DNA of 64,000 nucleotides from positions 40,763 to 104,762 of the forward strand of contig JAFYDA010000001.1 in assembly GCA_017545045.1 (NCBI GenBank), given 5' to 3'. This DNA comes from Prevotella sp. (GTDB lineage: Bacteria; Bacteroidota; Bacteroidia; Bacteroidales; Bacteroidaceae). Below are positions 47,501 through 56,350 of this stretch, one piece after another. Both the position numbers and the translations under genes were made by a program. The notes beneath the pieces are model-generated. The model searched no databases. It was not told the origin of the DNA and was given only the letters and a program-made list of their open reading frames with translations. How positions within the stretch are numbered: the stretch's first letter is position 1; each line of letters begins with the position of its first letter.

Positions 47501-47838
47501 ACCTCCTTGATGGTTGTCTGGTCTTCCATACGAATGGTAAAGTGGGCCTTGTTGAACGGCAGGATCACAGTCTTGTAACCTACGAATGAAACCTTCAGTT
47601 TGTCCTTGGGATTCTTCAGTTTAAACGAGAAGTTACCGTTCATGTCGGTCGTCGCAGCAGCAATAATACGATTTGCCGCATCAATTTCTACGACGTTGGC
47701 CATCATTACAGGACCGAAGGCATCAGTTACCGTACCGCTAATGATGTCGCCTGCTTTTTGGGCGAACGAATTGATAATTGACAATTGACAACTGAAAACT
47801 ACCAATCCTATTATTCTTTTAATGTTTCTTGTAATCAT
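44524..47838 (-). CDS. SusC/RagA family TonB-dependent outer-membrane transporter (first pair)
   Basis: About 1104 residues. N-terminal carboxypeptidase-like domain (SGTVTDAFGPVMMANVVEID), plug with the family hallmarks LIVVDGNVWE and SVLKDAAATAIWGSQGANGV-IEIKTKRG, then a barrel ending SFTAGITLSF, a canonical last strand with C-terminal Phe for Bam recognition. The signal peptide core SCQLSIINSFAQ is coded by AATTGACAATTGATAATTC, DNA of dispersed-repeat type. I chose ATG 47838; the longer frame needs TTG. Second gene of the fasciclin operon, 22 bp after the first fasciclin gene. Confidence 0.95.
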   Translation of the reverse strand: MITRNIKRIIGLVVFSCQLSIINSFAQKAGDIISGTVTDAFGPVMMANVVEIDAANRIIAAATTDMNGNFSFKLKNPKDKLKVSFVGYKTVILPFNKAHFTIRMEDQTTIKEVQVVAKRKAQGSGLQVPVKEISTARQSIDMKEFEGLSITTVDEALQGRIAGLDIVANSGNLGSGTSMRLRGVSSINGSSEPLIVVDGNVWETGSGTKDFDFSSANDEKFAELLNVNPEDIESISVLKDAAATAIWGSQGANGVIEIKTKRGARGRTKVTYSLRLTGTYQPEGMKLLNGDEYTMMLKEEYFNPHLRAGASDNIDEINYKSGGEFSEYQMYNDNTDWVDAVKKTGWRQNHYVALSGGGEKANFRIAAGYDHETGSIIEQKLDRFTTRVALDYFVSDRIKIATNVALTYTDNKKNYSDLLSVAYRRMPNLAIYEQDKDGNSLGSYYNMLPTVNEVFRNNQLTDYNPVALAHLAQNEETSYNIEPEFKLNYELLGIQDEKSRLTYEGKIVFNIFNRYNDMFLPLELSTKGWSGSDANKATNNAYKSLGVTTTHTLTFQPYFRNVDHSLMMMLRGQLTSGTSTSQNTSVYGLPSGSIISSSAPGIISGFGSYPGQWRSVYFTYSAHYAYKGRYVADFSIRRDGVTKFGPDERWGNFPAFSAKWIVSDEPWFRKAMPWFSMLAFRPGWGIVGNQPGAEALFYSKYTDGKGYLDNGSAYPKNIQLKNLKWEQKETINFGLDFGFWDDRINGNVEVYRQKTTDLLMASRALPSSSGFATLDYQNVGSMENVGWEFNLNGNRLLKVGKFSFDFNITFANNRNKLTEMDETVLASLNGDFDRNNGSYLSRVELNRPLGGIYGFRYKGVYQYSKYSETEVPGVSGPNAPVARDENGNVILDNYGRTKPMVFCYTGVEDDEKEFKGGDAIYEDVNFDGQINELDIVYLGSSLPKFTGGFGFKLHFGRFTLNNQFNFRYGNKIINRARMLAENMYSNNNQSRAVLWRWRVEGDNMPIPRALYNYGYNWLGSDRFVEDGSFIRLNYMQLSYALSQKALKSLGFSQLSFYVSANNLFVLTKYSGADPEVGYGGYGVVTDNAQTPRAKSFTAGITLSF

Positions 47839-47860
47839 AATTTTCAATTCTCAATTCTCA

Positions 47861-50458
47861 TTATTCAGTTAATAAAGGTTTGTCTATCAAGTGAATGACT
47901 GCAGACGACGAGTTGTGCAATGTCGTGGCTTTACTCTTGTCTTTGTCATTGTAAGTGTATTCGCGGGCCATCAGATTGTAGAGATTCGGACGGCTTGTCT
48001 GGACAGTGCGTTCATTACCGGCCATGTCAATGACACGGATGAAGCTTCCGTTATTGTCGGTTTTAACAGTCAGCTTATTGAAAGTGCCTTTCTCCATATC
48101 GATGAAAGCTGTCTCATAGCTGTTAGTGAACGAACCATCATCCTCAATGCTTTCCACACCAGTACTATTGTCTGCTCCGATGAAGATAGCATTGTCTTGA
48201 ATATGATAGCGCAAGAAATCTTCAATATTCTGTTTTATCTCATGATATTTCTTGTTCTGGTCAGCCTCCAGCGTATCCAAGTCTGCTATTTCATCCCAGG
48301 TATGAAGTTTGCCCTCTGCAATGAGAGCGTCAATACTTTCGTTTGTGGGTACATAAACCGTATAGTGGAAACTGTTGAACACGCTCAGACAGGTGTCGCT
48401 GCACGCATAATCCTCGTCATGAATAGTCTCCAGCAGATTACTGCCTTGGAGCAGGTCGCGGAAACGGCTGAATTCAGGATGCTCACCCAGCACGTTGAAA
48501 ACGCTCTTGCTGGTTCCCAATACCGGTTCACGTTCCAGAATATACGTTTTACCGTTACCTCCATTAGTCTGGTCATAGACAAAACTGATGGGCAAGGGTT
48601 GTGTCTCGTTGATATGATAGCTACCCTCTACCGTCATTCCATTAGCACCTTGTGCCGTGTTCTTCACACGTAGCTCAGAGCCGCCTTTCGTTCGGTAGTA
48701 TTCATGACCATCCTCCACATCGCCGATGACGACATGGTCATCCAGAATACTATACAAGCGGTTTAATATAGGGTTATTGTCCAAGCTTTTTCCGTTTGCA
48801 TATTTCAGAACGTTGATGGAGTCGCCGACTTCACCCGTCACAGGGTCAAAAATGTGTACGCTGGCGTATACTCGGTCGTTTTCAGTCTTACTTCCATCAT
48901 AATGGAAGCGCAGCACTTGCTTCTGCGGACGTCCATAGGAAACGGGGTCCACATACTGCATAAGAGCATTGTTCGACGGGAGGAAAAAGCTATAGCGAGA
49001 GTTCAGAGAATTCAAATAAGCACCGTAGTTCAGCTGTTTGATAGCCCAGTAGATGATGCTCATGTTCGGATCAACCACCGTTGGATACATGACACTGACA
49101 AACGATGTCGGTGTGAACACGCGATTAGTCAAGTAGACAGCACCGTTGCAGGCCAACCAGACAGAATCCACGTCACTTTCAACGATACCAAGAGGGTCTG
49201 CAGCATCGTTAAGGATATGGTCAAACTTGCTTGGAACACTGCTGACAAACGATTCCAGCATGTTTGCATTCATGAATTCGGTCAGCGTACTGTAAGGTAC
49301 ATTATCCCATGAGCCATAATTATTCTTCAGCACCTTTCCGGCACCATTCTCCCAGTAGTCGCTTAGAGCCTCGTCAGAAGGTACCAGCATGACGGCCATA
49401 TCCTGTTGGAGGGCCGTCTCGTTGCTTTCGTTCGACAGGATGAAATATCCATTCCATCCCGGATCATATTTCAGTTCACCATTAGCCTGGCTTTTCTGGT
49501 TGTGAGTGGCGGTAAAGGCCTTGCCTCCTTGCGAGCGTTCCGAGAAGAAACGGCGCTGGAACACAGAGTCCACACTGGTACCCTTGCTAACGTTATAGGC
49601 ACGGGTCACCTCGTCGCCGCAATAGTCAGGTACACTATAGCGCTCTAACAAGTGATTGAACATACTGACATTGGGCTTGGTGGCAATAATATCAGCCATA
49701 TTGGGCAGCGGCGTCATGACTTCGCTCATGCGATGGACGAAACCATTCATGCACTTGATGTTCTGTTCCGAAATCTGTGCACCGTTTACGGAGGCGTCAC
49801 CACTTTGACGTTTCGTTGTCTTGTTGTACAAGAAGTCATAATCACTATTGGTGATTTGCTTGTTGGTCATGTAACGCTCAATAAAATGAATCATTGGAAC
49901 AGTCGTCATGTCATGCATCAGCACCATGTTGTCGCGGTCATTGTACATTTGCCAGTAGACCGTGTTGGGAATGTCCTTCTTGTTCAGTATAGGCACTGAG
50001 TCATAGATGGAAAGCGACGATTGGCGACGCATACAGTTACCTTCCACAGGTCCCTCCGTACTCGATAAAGCCTGTACCTGATAACTGTTGTCAATCATGG
50101 CACCGAAGATGAGCATCTTTTTCTGGGCAGTAGTCAGTTCATTGTAACTTTTCACTCCCCAGTCGTTCTTGCGGAAAAAGCGTTCATAGGCTTCGTCATC
50201 TGCCACGAACAACGTTTTAGATCCCGTCTTGGCCAACACGTCACGGTAACCCAAGTCATCAATCATTCGAACTGTGTTGGTGTAGTTGCCTTGTGCGGCG
50301 AGCCAGTTGTAGATGCTCTGTCCCCACCCTTCCGGAGTACGTTCATCCAAGTCGTACTCACTGCACGATGTCAAGGCATTTCCACCAGTCAACAGTATCC
50401 CTGCGACAGCCAGCATTAACAGCCGGCCTCGCCTCCAGATTTGTTTTTCGGTTTTCAT
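47861..50458 (-). CDS. Large fasciclin-repeat surface lipoprotein (865 residues, about four FAS1 units)
   Basis: Lipobox ALTSC followed by SEYDLDER. FAS1 units are visible near residues 50-240 (TLFVADDEAYERFF ... NGFVHRMSEVM), 350-470 (AVMLVPSDEALSDYWE ... GAVYLTNRVF), 470-600 (YSFFLPSNNALMQYV) and 670-860 (YTVYVPTNESIDALI ... SAVIHLIDKPL). Each has the variant of the FAS1 'A/VPT/SNEA' strand and the later H-box. It is first in the 16-kb operon of three fasciclin lipoproteins and two SusC/D pairs. Probable role: outermost adhesin or ligand capture. A promoter box lies 50 bp upstream. Confidence 0.85.
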   Translation of the reverse strand: MKTEKQIWRRGRLLMLAVAGILLTGGNALTSCSEYDLDERTPEGWGQSIYNWLAAQGNYTNTVRMIDDLGYRDVLAKTGSKTLFVADDEAYERFFRKNDWGVKSYNELTTAQKKMLIFGAMIDNSYQVQALSSTEGPVEGNCMRRQSSLSIYDSVPILNKKDIPNTVYWQMYNDRDNMVLMHDMTTVPMIHFIERYMTNKQITNSDYDFLYNKTTKRQSGDASVNGAQISEQNIKCMNGFVHRMSEVMTPLPNMADIIATKPNVSMFNHLLERYSVPDYCGDEVTRAYNVSKGTSVDSVFQRRFFSERSQGGKAFTATHNQKSQANGELKYDPGWNGYFILSNESNETALQQDMAVMLVPSDEALSDYWENGAGKVLKNNYGSWDNVPYSTLTEFMNANMLESFVSSVPSKFDHILNDAADPLGIVESDVDSVWLACNGAVYLTNRVFTPTSFVSVMYPTVVDPNMSIIYWAIKQLNYGAYLNSLNSRYSFFLPSNNALMQYVDPVSYGRPQKQVLRFHYDGSKTENDRVYASVHIFDPVTGEVGDSINVLKYANGKSLDNNPILNRLYSILDDHVVIGDVEDGHEYYRTKGGSELRVKNTAQGANGMTVEGSYHINETQPLPISFVYDQTNGGNGKTYILEREPVLGTSKSVFNVLGEHPEFSRFRDLLQGSNLLETIHDEDYACSDTCLSVFNSFHYTVYVPTNESIDALIAEGKLHTWDEIADLDTLEADQNKKYHEIKQNIEDFLRYHIQDNAIFIGADNSTGVESIEDDGSFTNSYETAFIDMEKGTFNKLTVKTDNNGSFIRVIDMAGNERTVQTSRPNLYNLMAREYTYNDKDKSKATTLHNSSSAVIHLIDKPLLTE

Positions 50459-50507
50459 ACGTTTTTAAAAATTTTTGATAATATTTGTTTTTGCCTTATT
50501 TTCCTTG

Positions 50508-50515
50508 CAAAATTA
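50508..50515 (-). promoter_or_regulatory. -7 box TAATTTTG for the fasciclin/SusCD operon
   Basis: Minus-strand TAnnTTTG match 50 bp upstream of the 865-residue gene. The -33 region is very AT-rich without TTTG. No operator-like dyad and no regulatory gene are seen nearby. Confidence 0.45.
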
Positions 50516-50657
50516 GGTATTTTTATTATATTATGTTTCTTGGATTGTCCTAACGACTTTTATATTCGTTAATCTGCTTTCGAAAACGTTGCCTGTTCTT
50601 TTCATTTTGTCTCATCCTCTTTTCTTTTGAATTCGTTTGTTCTTTTTAAAGCCTATT

Positions 50658-50689
50658 TTTGGCTATATAAAATATTTTCGTTATCTTTG
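50658..50689 (+). promoter_or_regulatory. Promoter for the DUF3822-rsmD operon
   Basis: TTTG (50658-50661), 20 bp, TATCTTTG (50682-50689): a full match to the Bacteroidota consensus, 30 bp before the ATG. Confidence 0.75.
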
Positions 50690-50718
50690 CACACCGAAAA
50701 CAGAAGTATCAGAAAAAA

Positions 50719-51531
50719 ATGAGCACTGAACTGAATCAAAGAAGGAATCGGATTGTTCTCCGAATAGGACAACACCATCTGTCATTTTCTTCGATTGACA
50801 TGATGACGAGCGAGGCTCCCGTCACCTATGAGCCCTATGTTATTAAGAGCGGTATATCCCTGGCAGCGAATCTCCGTGAGGCTTTGAAGGGAGCCAGTCT
50901 GCAGCAAATGGGCTACCAGATGGCATTAGTCATGGTCGATGCACCCGTTTTGCTGATTCCCATTGAAGTCTTTGAGGTAAGCAATATGGCTGAGATGTAT
51001 GCTCATTCTTTCCCGTCCAAAGAGCCCCAGGTGTTGCTCTATAATGTCCAGCCCGACCTTAATGCAGTGGCAGTCTATGCTATCAACAAGGACGTAAAGA
51101 CTGTGCTGGATGACAATTTCCCTGATTTGAAGATGATGGCAGCAGTCTCACCCGTATGGAAGCACTTACATCGGCGCTCCTTTACGGGAATGCGCAACAA
51201 GATATATGGATATTTCCATGATGGGAAACTTGACATCATGGCGTTTCAGCAGAATCACTTTCGATTCTACAATCAATTCGAAACTTCTCATACCCACGAT
51301 GCGCTCTATTTCCTTCTTTATGTATGGAATCAGCTCATGTTGGATGTCAATCAGGATGAGCTCCATTTGGTGGGAGAAATACGCGAAAAAGAGTTACTGT
51401 TGGAGGAACTCCATCAATATCTCCAGAATGTCTATGTCATCAATCCTACGGCAGAGTTCAACCGTGCACCTGCTACTTTGGTCAAGGGAATGCCGTTCGA
51501 CCTGGTGACCTTGTTCACCAAAGGAAGATGA
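50719..51531 (+). CDS. DUF3822 family protein
   Basis: 270 residues, soluble, no signal peptide. Recognised by the pairing with rsmD, which it overlaps by 4 bp, and by wording such as LRIGQHHLSFS and AVYAINKDVKTVLDDNFP. DUF3822 proteins have an actin/hexokinase-like look with unknown activity and are almost always next to rsmD in Bacteroidota, so a link to ribosome modification is a reasonable inference. Confidence 0.82.
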   Translation: MSTELNQRRNRIVLRIGQHHLSFSSIDMMTSEAPVTYEPYVIKSGISLAANLREALKGASLQQMGYQMALVMVDAPVLLIPIEVFEVSNMAEMYAHSFPSKEPQVLLYNVQPDLNAVAVYAINKDVKTVLDDNFPDLKMMAAVSPVWKHLHRRSFTGMRNKIYGYFHDGKLDIMAFQQNHFRFYNQFETSHTHDALYFLLYVWNQLMLDVNQDELHLVGEIREKELLLEELHQYLQNVYVINPTAEFNRAPATLVKGMPFDLVTLFTKGR

Positions 51532-52058
51532 GGATTATTACCGGATTATACAAAGGTCGTCACTTTGAGATCCCTCGCTCGTTTAAGGCAAGGCCCACGA
51601 CCGACTTTGCCAAGGAGAACATCTTCAATGTGCTGACGGGCTATCTTGATTTTGAAGGTACCACGGTGCTCGACCTTTTCTCTGGTACTGGAAGCATTTC
51701 CCTTGAATTAGTATCACGTGGCTGCAGTCAGGTCATCAGTGTTGAGATGGACCGCAATCATCACCGTTTTATCTGCGATTGTCTGAAACGGCTTGGAACC
51801 GAAGTTTGTATTCCCTTACGTGGCGATGTGTTTCGTTTTGTCAAGAGCTGCCGGTCTCAATTCGACTTTATCTTTGCCGACCCACCCTATGCTCTAAAAG
51901 AGCTGCCAGAGATTCCTGATTTAATCTTTGAACGAGGCTTGCTGAAAGAAGGAGGCATTTTCGTCTTTGAACATGGCAGCAACCATCAGTTCTCCAATCA
52001 CCCACATTTCCGTGAGCATCGTTCCTATGGAAGCGTGAATTTTTCTCTTTTCACATAA
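51528..52058 (+). CDS. rsmD: 16S rRNA (guanine(966)-N(2))-methyltransferase RsmD
   Basis: 176 residues. Starts MRIITGLYKGRHFEIP; SAM site VLDLFSGTGSISLELVSRG; catalytic motif FADPPYALKEL. It methylates G966 of 16S rRNA in the small subunit. It overlaps the DUF3822 stop by 4 bp and its own end overlaps the convergent cls by 8 bp. Confidence 0.95.
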   Translation: MRIITGLYKGRHFEIPRSFKARPTTDFAKENIFNVLTGYLDFEGTTVLDLFSGTGSISLELVSRGCSQVISVEMDRNHHRFICDCLKRLGTEVCIPLRGDVFRFVKSCRSQFDFIFADPPYALKELPEIPDLIFERGLLKEGGIFVFEHGSNHQFSNHPHFREHRSYGSVNFSLFT

Positions 52059-53487
52059 GAGGAGCCAACATACGGACAACACTCTCGAACAATCTGATAG
52101 GAAAAGTCGGGTGTAGGCGTTCCTTTATCTTTGTCAAAGGAACCGACCTTCTTTCATCCTCCATAAACACCTGCTTCATGCGCTGGGCCACTTCTTCGCC
52201 GTAAAAGAACACGTTCGCTTCAAAATTATTCTCAAACGAACGGAAGTCAATGTTCGTAGAACCGCATGTGGCAATACTGTCATCCGACACCATCAGTTTG
52301 GAATGCAGGAACCCGCCAGTGTAGAGACTAATCTTAATGCCTGCTTCCACAGCTTCCCTCAAATAGCTGCGCCCGGCCCATTCTACAAACCACGAATCAT
52401 TTTCCTTAGGCACCAGTATACGAACGTCGATACCGCTGGCAGCCGCCGTTTTCAGGGCAGACAACACTGGGTCCGTTGGTAAGAAGTATGGCGTTTCAAT
52501 AAAAATGTACTTCTTGGCTGTATAGATGATACGCACAAAGCCCTGCATGATTTCTGGATAAGGAACGACCGGACTGCTTGTAACGGCCTGGAGAAGGCCA
52601 AAAGGTTCTCGTCCTGTCAACGACTGGAAGACCGAAGGTGGATAGTATTTGCGGTCACTAAGCAAAGTGCGGTCAACGAAGTACCAGTCAATGAGGAACA
52701 GCCGCTGCAAGGCGTATACCCCTGGACCGCTGATACGTATCATGGTGTCGCGCCACGGCTGCCCATTGGTTCCCTTGACATAGCGCAGGGCTATGTTCAT
52801 GCCGCCAATAAACCCCGTCAGCCCGTCGACAACCACTATTTTGCGGTGGTTGCGGTAGTTGACTTTGCTGGTGAACGACGGAAAGCGGACAGGCAAGAAG
52901 GGCACCACCTCAATGCCTTCTTCACGCATTTGTTCGAAAAAGCGATGAGGCACCTGCCAGCAGCCCACATCGTCGTAGATGAGACGCACCTCCACACCTT
53001 CACGGGCTTTTTGGATAAGTGCGTCGGCCACAAGACACCCCAACGGGTCTTCCTCGATAATGTACATATCTATATGAATATGATCATGTGCGCGATGGAT
53101 AGCCGACAAAAGGGCAGGGAAAAACTCATAGCCATCGTGATAGATATCCACCTCGTCCGTGATAAATGGCAGCGAGAAGCCTTGATTAATATAAAGGTCG
53201 ATAACAGGCTTGTACTCTTCAGGCAGCCTCAAGTCCTGCTGCTCTAAGAACCCCAGCATCGACCGTTTCGAAAGGTCGTCAAGCATCCGCTGGCTGACAT
53301 GTCGCTCCTTGCGCGTATTGATGCCGAAAAACAAATAGAAGATGATACCCGCCACGGGCACGAACCATATCACCAGTGCCCACGCCATGGTTTTTGCCGG
53401 CTGACGGTTATCCATCACCACATGCACCACCGTCATCACAACGATGATGTAGTAGATGGCAACCAGTATGATGTTCAGTTCATGCAT
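52051..53487 (-). CDS. cls: Cardiolipin synthase (phospholipase D type)
   Basis: 478 residues. Two N-terminal membrane helices (IILVAIYYIIVVMTVVHVVM; ALVIWFVPVAGIIFYLFFG), then two HKD motifs: NHRKIVVVDGLTGFIGGMN and HSKLMVSDDSIATCGSTN. The enzyme joins two phosphatidylglycerols to cardiolipin in the inner membrane. Its ATG is adjacent to the queE stop; it is last in the nadB-dnaG-queD-queE-cls run. Confidence 0.95.
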   Translation of the reverse strand: MHELNIILVAIYYIIVVMTVVHVVMDNRQPAKTMAWALVIWFVPVAGIIFYLFFGINTRKERHVSQRMLDDLSKRSMLGFLEQQDLRLPEEYKPVIDLYINQGFSLPFITDEVDIYHDGYEFFPALLSAIHRAHDHIHIDMYIIEEDPLGCLVADALIQKAREGVEVRLIYDDVGCWQVPHRFFEQMREEGIEVVPFLPVRFPSFTSKVNYRNHRKIVVVDGLTGFIGGMNIALRYVKGTNGQPWRDTMIRISGPGVYALQRLFLIDWYFVDRTLLSDRKYYPPSVFQSLTGREPFGLLQAVTSSPVVPYPEIMQGFVRIIYTAKKYIFIETPYFLPTDPVLSALKTAAASGIDVRILVPKENDSWFVEWAGRSYLREAVEAGIKISLYTGGFLHSKLMVSDDSIATCGSTNIDFRSFENNFEANVFFYGEEVAQRMKQVFMEDERRSVPLTKIKERLHPTFPIRLFESVVRMLAPLM

Positions 53488-54048
53488 TTACTTAAAGCCA
53501 ACCAGTTTGTGGGTTTGCAGCGACAGGCGCCACTCAGGATGCTCCTTGATATAGTCCACACAGCGGTTGATAATGGCAGCGTTACGTTCGGCATCGCCCG
53601 TGTCGCAGGGCTGCAGATAGTAGTAAGACGCTTCGAGGCCAAAAGTTGTGGCATCCGTATTCTCAGAGAACACCACCTTCACCTCGTGACAATGCTGTTT
53701 CACTGGTTTCTGCTTTGGCGAGACGGTAAGCCAGTCGAGGTTGCGAGGGGCAGGACGAGTGCCGTTGCTTTCCATCGCCACCTCGAAGCCGTATTGGTGC
53801 AGCAGGTCGACAAACGCCTCATCCACCTGCAGTGTCGGCTCACCGCCTGTCAGGACGACAAATCGTGCCGGATACGCCGTGATGGCCGCCACGATGTCGT
53901 CATCGGTCATTTCGCGATACGTGTCGAACGCCGTGTCGCAGAACGGACATCGCAAGTTACAGCCTGCAAAACGGACAAACACAGCCGCCCGTCCCGTATG
54001 GTGGCCCTCGCCCTGCAGCGAGTAGAAGATGTCGTTAATCCTTTTCAT
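53488..54048 (-). CDS. queE: 7-carboxy-7-deazaguanine synthase QueE
   Basis: About 186 residues. Radical-SAM cluster motif CNLRCPFCDT, glycine motif VLTGGEPTLQ, and the start IFYSLQGEGHHTGRAAVFVR-FAGC are diagnostic. It makes 7-carboxy-7-deazaguanine from the product of QueD for queuosine in tRNA. I chose ATG 54048 by homology; it overlaps the end of queD by 14 bp. The genes queC and queF are not in this window. Confidence 0.94.
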   Translation of the reverse strand: MKRINDIFYSLQGEGHHTGRAAVFVRFAGCNLRCPFCDTAFDTYREMTDDDIVAAITAYPARFVVLTGGEPTLQVDEAFVDLLHQYGFEVAMESNGTRPAPRNLDWLTVSPKQKPVKQHCHEVKVVFSENTDATTFGLEASYYYLQPCDTGDAERNAAIINRCVDYIKEHPEWRLSLQTHKLVGFK

Positions 54049-54367
54049 AGACAGCAATGTTGCCTTCACTCTCCTGTACAGAGGCCTTATAGCAGTAAGG
54101 CACACGCTCAACAACCCATTTTGCCAGATTCTCGGCCGTTGGGTTGAAGGGCAGCACCTCGTTCAGTATACGATGGTCCAGCGGTTCCTTGACGAGCCGC
54201 TTAATTTCGCTGAAGTCGATGACCATACCGTTTCTGTCTAATTCTTCCGAACGACAGTAGACGATAATCACCCAGTTGTGGCCATGTGTTCTCGTACACT
54301 TGCTCTCGTAGTCCAGTTCCAAGCTGTGACAGGCTGAGATTTCTATTTTTTTCTGAACGTAATACAT
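54035..54367 (-). CDS. queD: 6-carboxy-5,6,7,8-tetrahydropterin synthase QueD
   Basis: 110 residues, with zinc ligands in ISACHSLEL and THGHNWVI, the cysteine of KCTRTHGH, and a C-terminal VYEKD. It converts 7,8-dihydroneopterin triphosphate to 6-carboxytetrahydropterin, the step before QueE. It lies 23 bp after dnaG and overlaps queE by 14 bp. Confidence 0.94.
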   Translation of the reverse strand: MYYVQKKIEISACHSLELDYESKCTRTHGHNWVIIVYCRSEELDRNGMVIDFSEIKRLVKEPLDHRILNEVLPFNPTAENLAKWVVERVPYCYKASVQESEGNIAVYEKD

Positions 54368-54390
54368 CCTTTTCCCTCTTTTTTATGATC

Positions 54391-56337
54391 TTATTTTATG
54401 ACGTCGCTGCCCAGTCGCCTTGCCAGCATGTCGCGCAGCTCTTGCGTTTCCTTATACTCTCTCATCAGCGCCATGACCTGCTCCATGTCGTTCGTTGTCT
54501 GCCGTAAGGCCATTTGTATGTCCTTCAGGCGTCTGCCCACTATATCCATCCGGTAATCCATGATCAGGTGGACCACACGCTGGCGAAGAGCATCCTCGTT
54601 AGGCTTCAGGACGAAGCGCCCTCCCAGCCGATAGCGGTCGACAGCCAACTGAGTGGCTTGTTGGCTGACGGCAATGTCGGGGTGGTTCAGGAAATAGGTT
54701 TCAGACTTGAATCCACTTTCACCACTATGCGCCACGGCCTCAGCCAGAATCTGGTTGTATATCGGCCGACTGAACATGATATGATCCTGTCCCAGGTCGT
54801 AATCCACGTACTGTGCAACAGTGAAGCTAATGGTACTTCCATCCTCTGTCTCAATATTATCGTAGATGACCTTTTCGCCGTGGCAGACAATTTCCCGCAT
54901 TAAAAGGGTCTCAACCTTTGAGGCTTCTTCATCTACGGTATGCAGACCTGCGGGTGCAATAGCAGGACTCTGACCAACGGTTCCTTCCTGCTGGGAGCTT
55001 TCGCGCTCTTTCTCCTTCTGCTTCTCTTCACGTTCATGGCTGATGAATCCGTTCATCGTAGAGAGCAGCGTCTGTTCTTTCAATCCCAACCGTTGTGACA
55101 AATCACTCAGGTATGTCGACCGGAGTATGGTATTGGGAATCACCGATATGCTTTTCACAATGCCGCTAATCGCTTCGCTTCGTTTCACGGGGTCGCTGAC
55201 GCCCTCAACCGTCAGCCGTGTCTTGAACGAGATGAAGTCCTGCTGGTTTTCCTCGATATATTTTTTCAGTTCCTCTGTCGAATGCCTGCGGGCAAAGGAG
55301 TCTGGATCATCACCGTCAGGCAACAGCAGCACCTTGATGTTCATACCGTCGGCAAGCAGCATGTCCGTACCTCGCATCGCTGCATGGATGCCTGCCTCGT
55401 CGCCGTCATAGAGCAGCGTAATGTTGTTGGTAAAGCGATGCAGAAGTTTAATCTGGTAGTTTGACAGGGCCGTACCAGAGTTGGCCACCACATTTTCAAT
55501 GCCGGCCTGGTGCATGGCTATCACGTCTGTATAGCCCTCCACCATATAGACGCAATCCTCCTTGACGATGGCTTTCTTGGCCTGGAAGATGCCGTAGAGC
55601 TCGCGCTCCTTGTGGTAGATGTCGGAGTCGGGCGAGTTGACATACTTCTGTGCCACGCCCTTCGTCCGTGAGTCGAGCACACGTCCTCCAAAGGCGACCA
55701 CCTTGCCCGAGACGTTCAGCCAGGGGAAGATGACGCGCCCCGAATAGCGGTCATAGACGCCTCGCTCGTTTTCTATGCAGAGTCCCGTCTTCACCAGGAA
55801 CTCCTTCTTGTAGCCTTTAGCCACTCCTGCAGCATAGAGGGCATCGCGGCGTTGCGGTGCATAGCCTAACTGAAATTTCTCAATGATGTCGTCGCGAATG
55901 CCGCGGCTGCGGAAATACTGCTTGCCGATGGCGATGCCGTCGGGATCTTCCTTCATCGTATGGTGGAACCAGTCCTTTGCCCACTCGTTGACAATGAACA
56001 TCGACTCGCGTTCGCTCTGCGCCTGCCGCTCCTCGTCGGTCTGCTCTTTCTCTACAATCTCAATATGATACTTATTAGCCAGCCACCGCAGCGCCTCAGG
56101 ATAGGTTATCTGCTCATGCTCCATGAGGAAGCCGGCGGGCGTTCCGCCCTTGCCGCAGACGAAACAGTGACAGATATTCTTTGCCGGCGACACCATGAAC
56201 GACGGGTTACGGTCGTCGTGGAAAGGGCACAGTCCCTTGTAGTTCACGCCACTTTTGCGAAGCGTCACGAACTCACCCACCACGTCCACAATCTGGGCCG
56301 CGTCGATAATCTTGTCAACCGTTGCTCTGTCAATCAT
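54391..56337 (-). CDS. dnaG: DNA primase DnaG
   Basis: 648 residues. CHC2 zinc finger (CPFHDDRNPSFMVSPAKNIC then CHCFVCG) at residues 38-63, the catalytic core with MVEGYTDVIAMHQAG and LYDGDEAG (Toprim metal site), and a C-terminal helicase-binding region. It makes RNA primers at the replication fork. It starts 13 bp after nadB, so it is likely cotranscribed, unlike the rpsU-dnaG-rpoD arrangement of proteobacteria. Confidence 0.97.
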   Translation of the reverse strand: MIDRATVDKIIDAAQIVDVVGEFVTLRKSGVNYKGLCPFHDDRNPSFMVSPAKNICHCFVCGKGGTPAGFLMEHEQITYPEALRWLANKYHIEIVEKEQTDEERQAQSERESMFIVNEWAKDWFHHTMKEDPDGIAIGKQYFRSRGIRDDIIEKFQLGYAPQRRDALYAAGVAKGYKKEFLVKTGLCIENERGVYDRYSGRVIFPWLNVSGKVVAFGGRVLDSRTKGVAQKYVNSPDSDIYHKERELYGIFQAKKAIVKEDCVYMVEGYTDVIAMHQAGIENVVANSGTALSNYQIKLLHRFTNNITLLYDGDEAGIHAAMRGTDMLLADGMNIKVLLLPDGDDPDSFARRHSTEELKKYIEENQQDFISFKTRLTVEGVSDPVKRSEAISGIVKSISVIPNTILRSTYLSDLSQRLGLKEQTLLSTMNGFISHEREEKQKEKERESSQQEGTVGQSPAIAPAGLHTVDEEASKVETLLMREIVCHGEKVIYDNIETEDGSTISFTVAQYVDYDLGQDHIMFSRPIYNQILAEAVAHSGESGFKSETYFLNHPDIAVSQQATQLAVDRYRLGGRFVLKPNEDALRQRVVHLIMDYRMDIVGRRLKDIQMALRQTTNDMEQVMALMREYKETQELRDMLARRLGSDVIK

Positions 56338-56350
56338 GGTCTCCGCTCAT

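Noticed and set aside
50508-50718. Regulator or sigma/anti-sigma gene before the fasciclin operon
   Set aside because: The 260-bp gap is AT-rich with promoter boxes for both directions and no coding frame of note.
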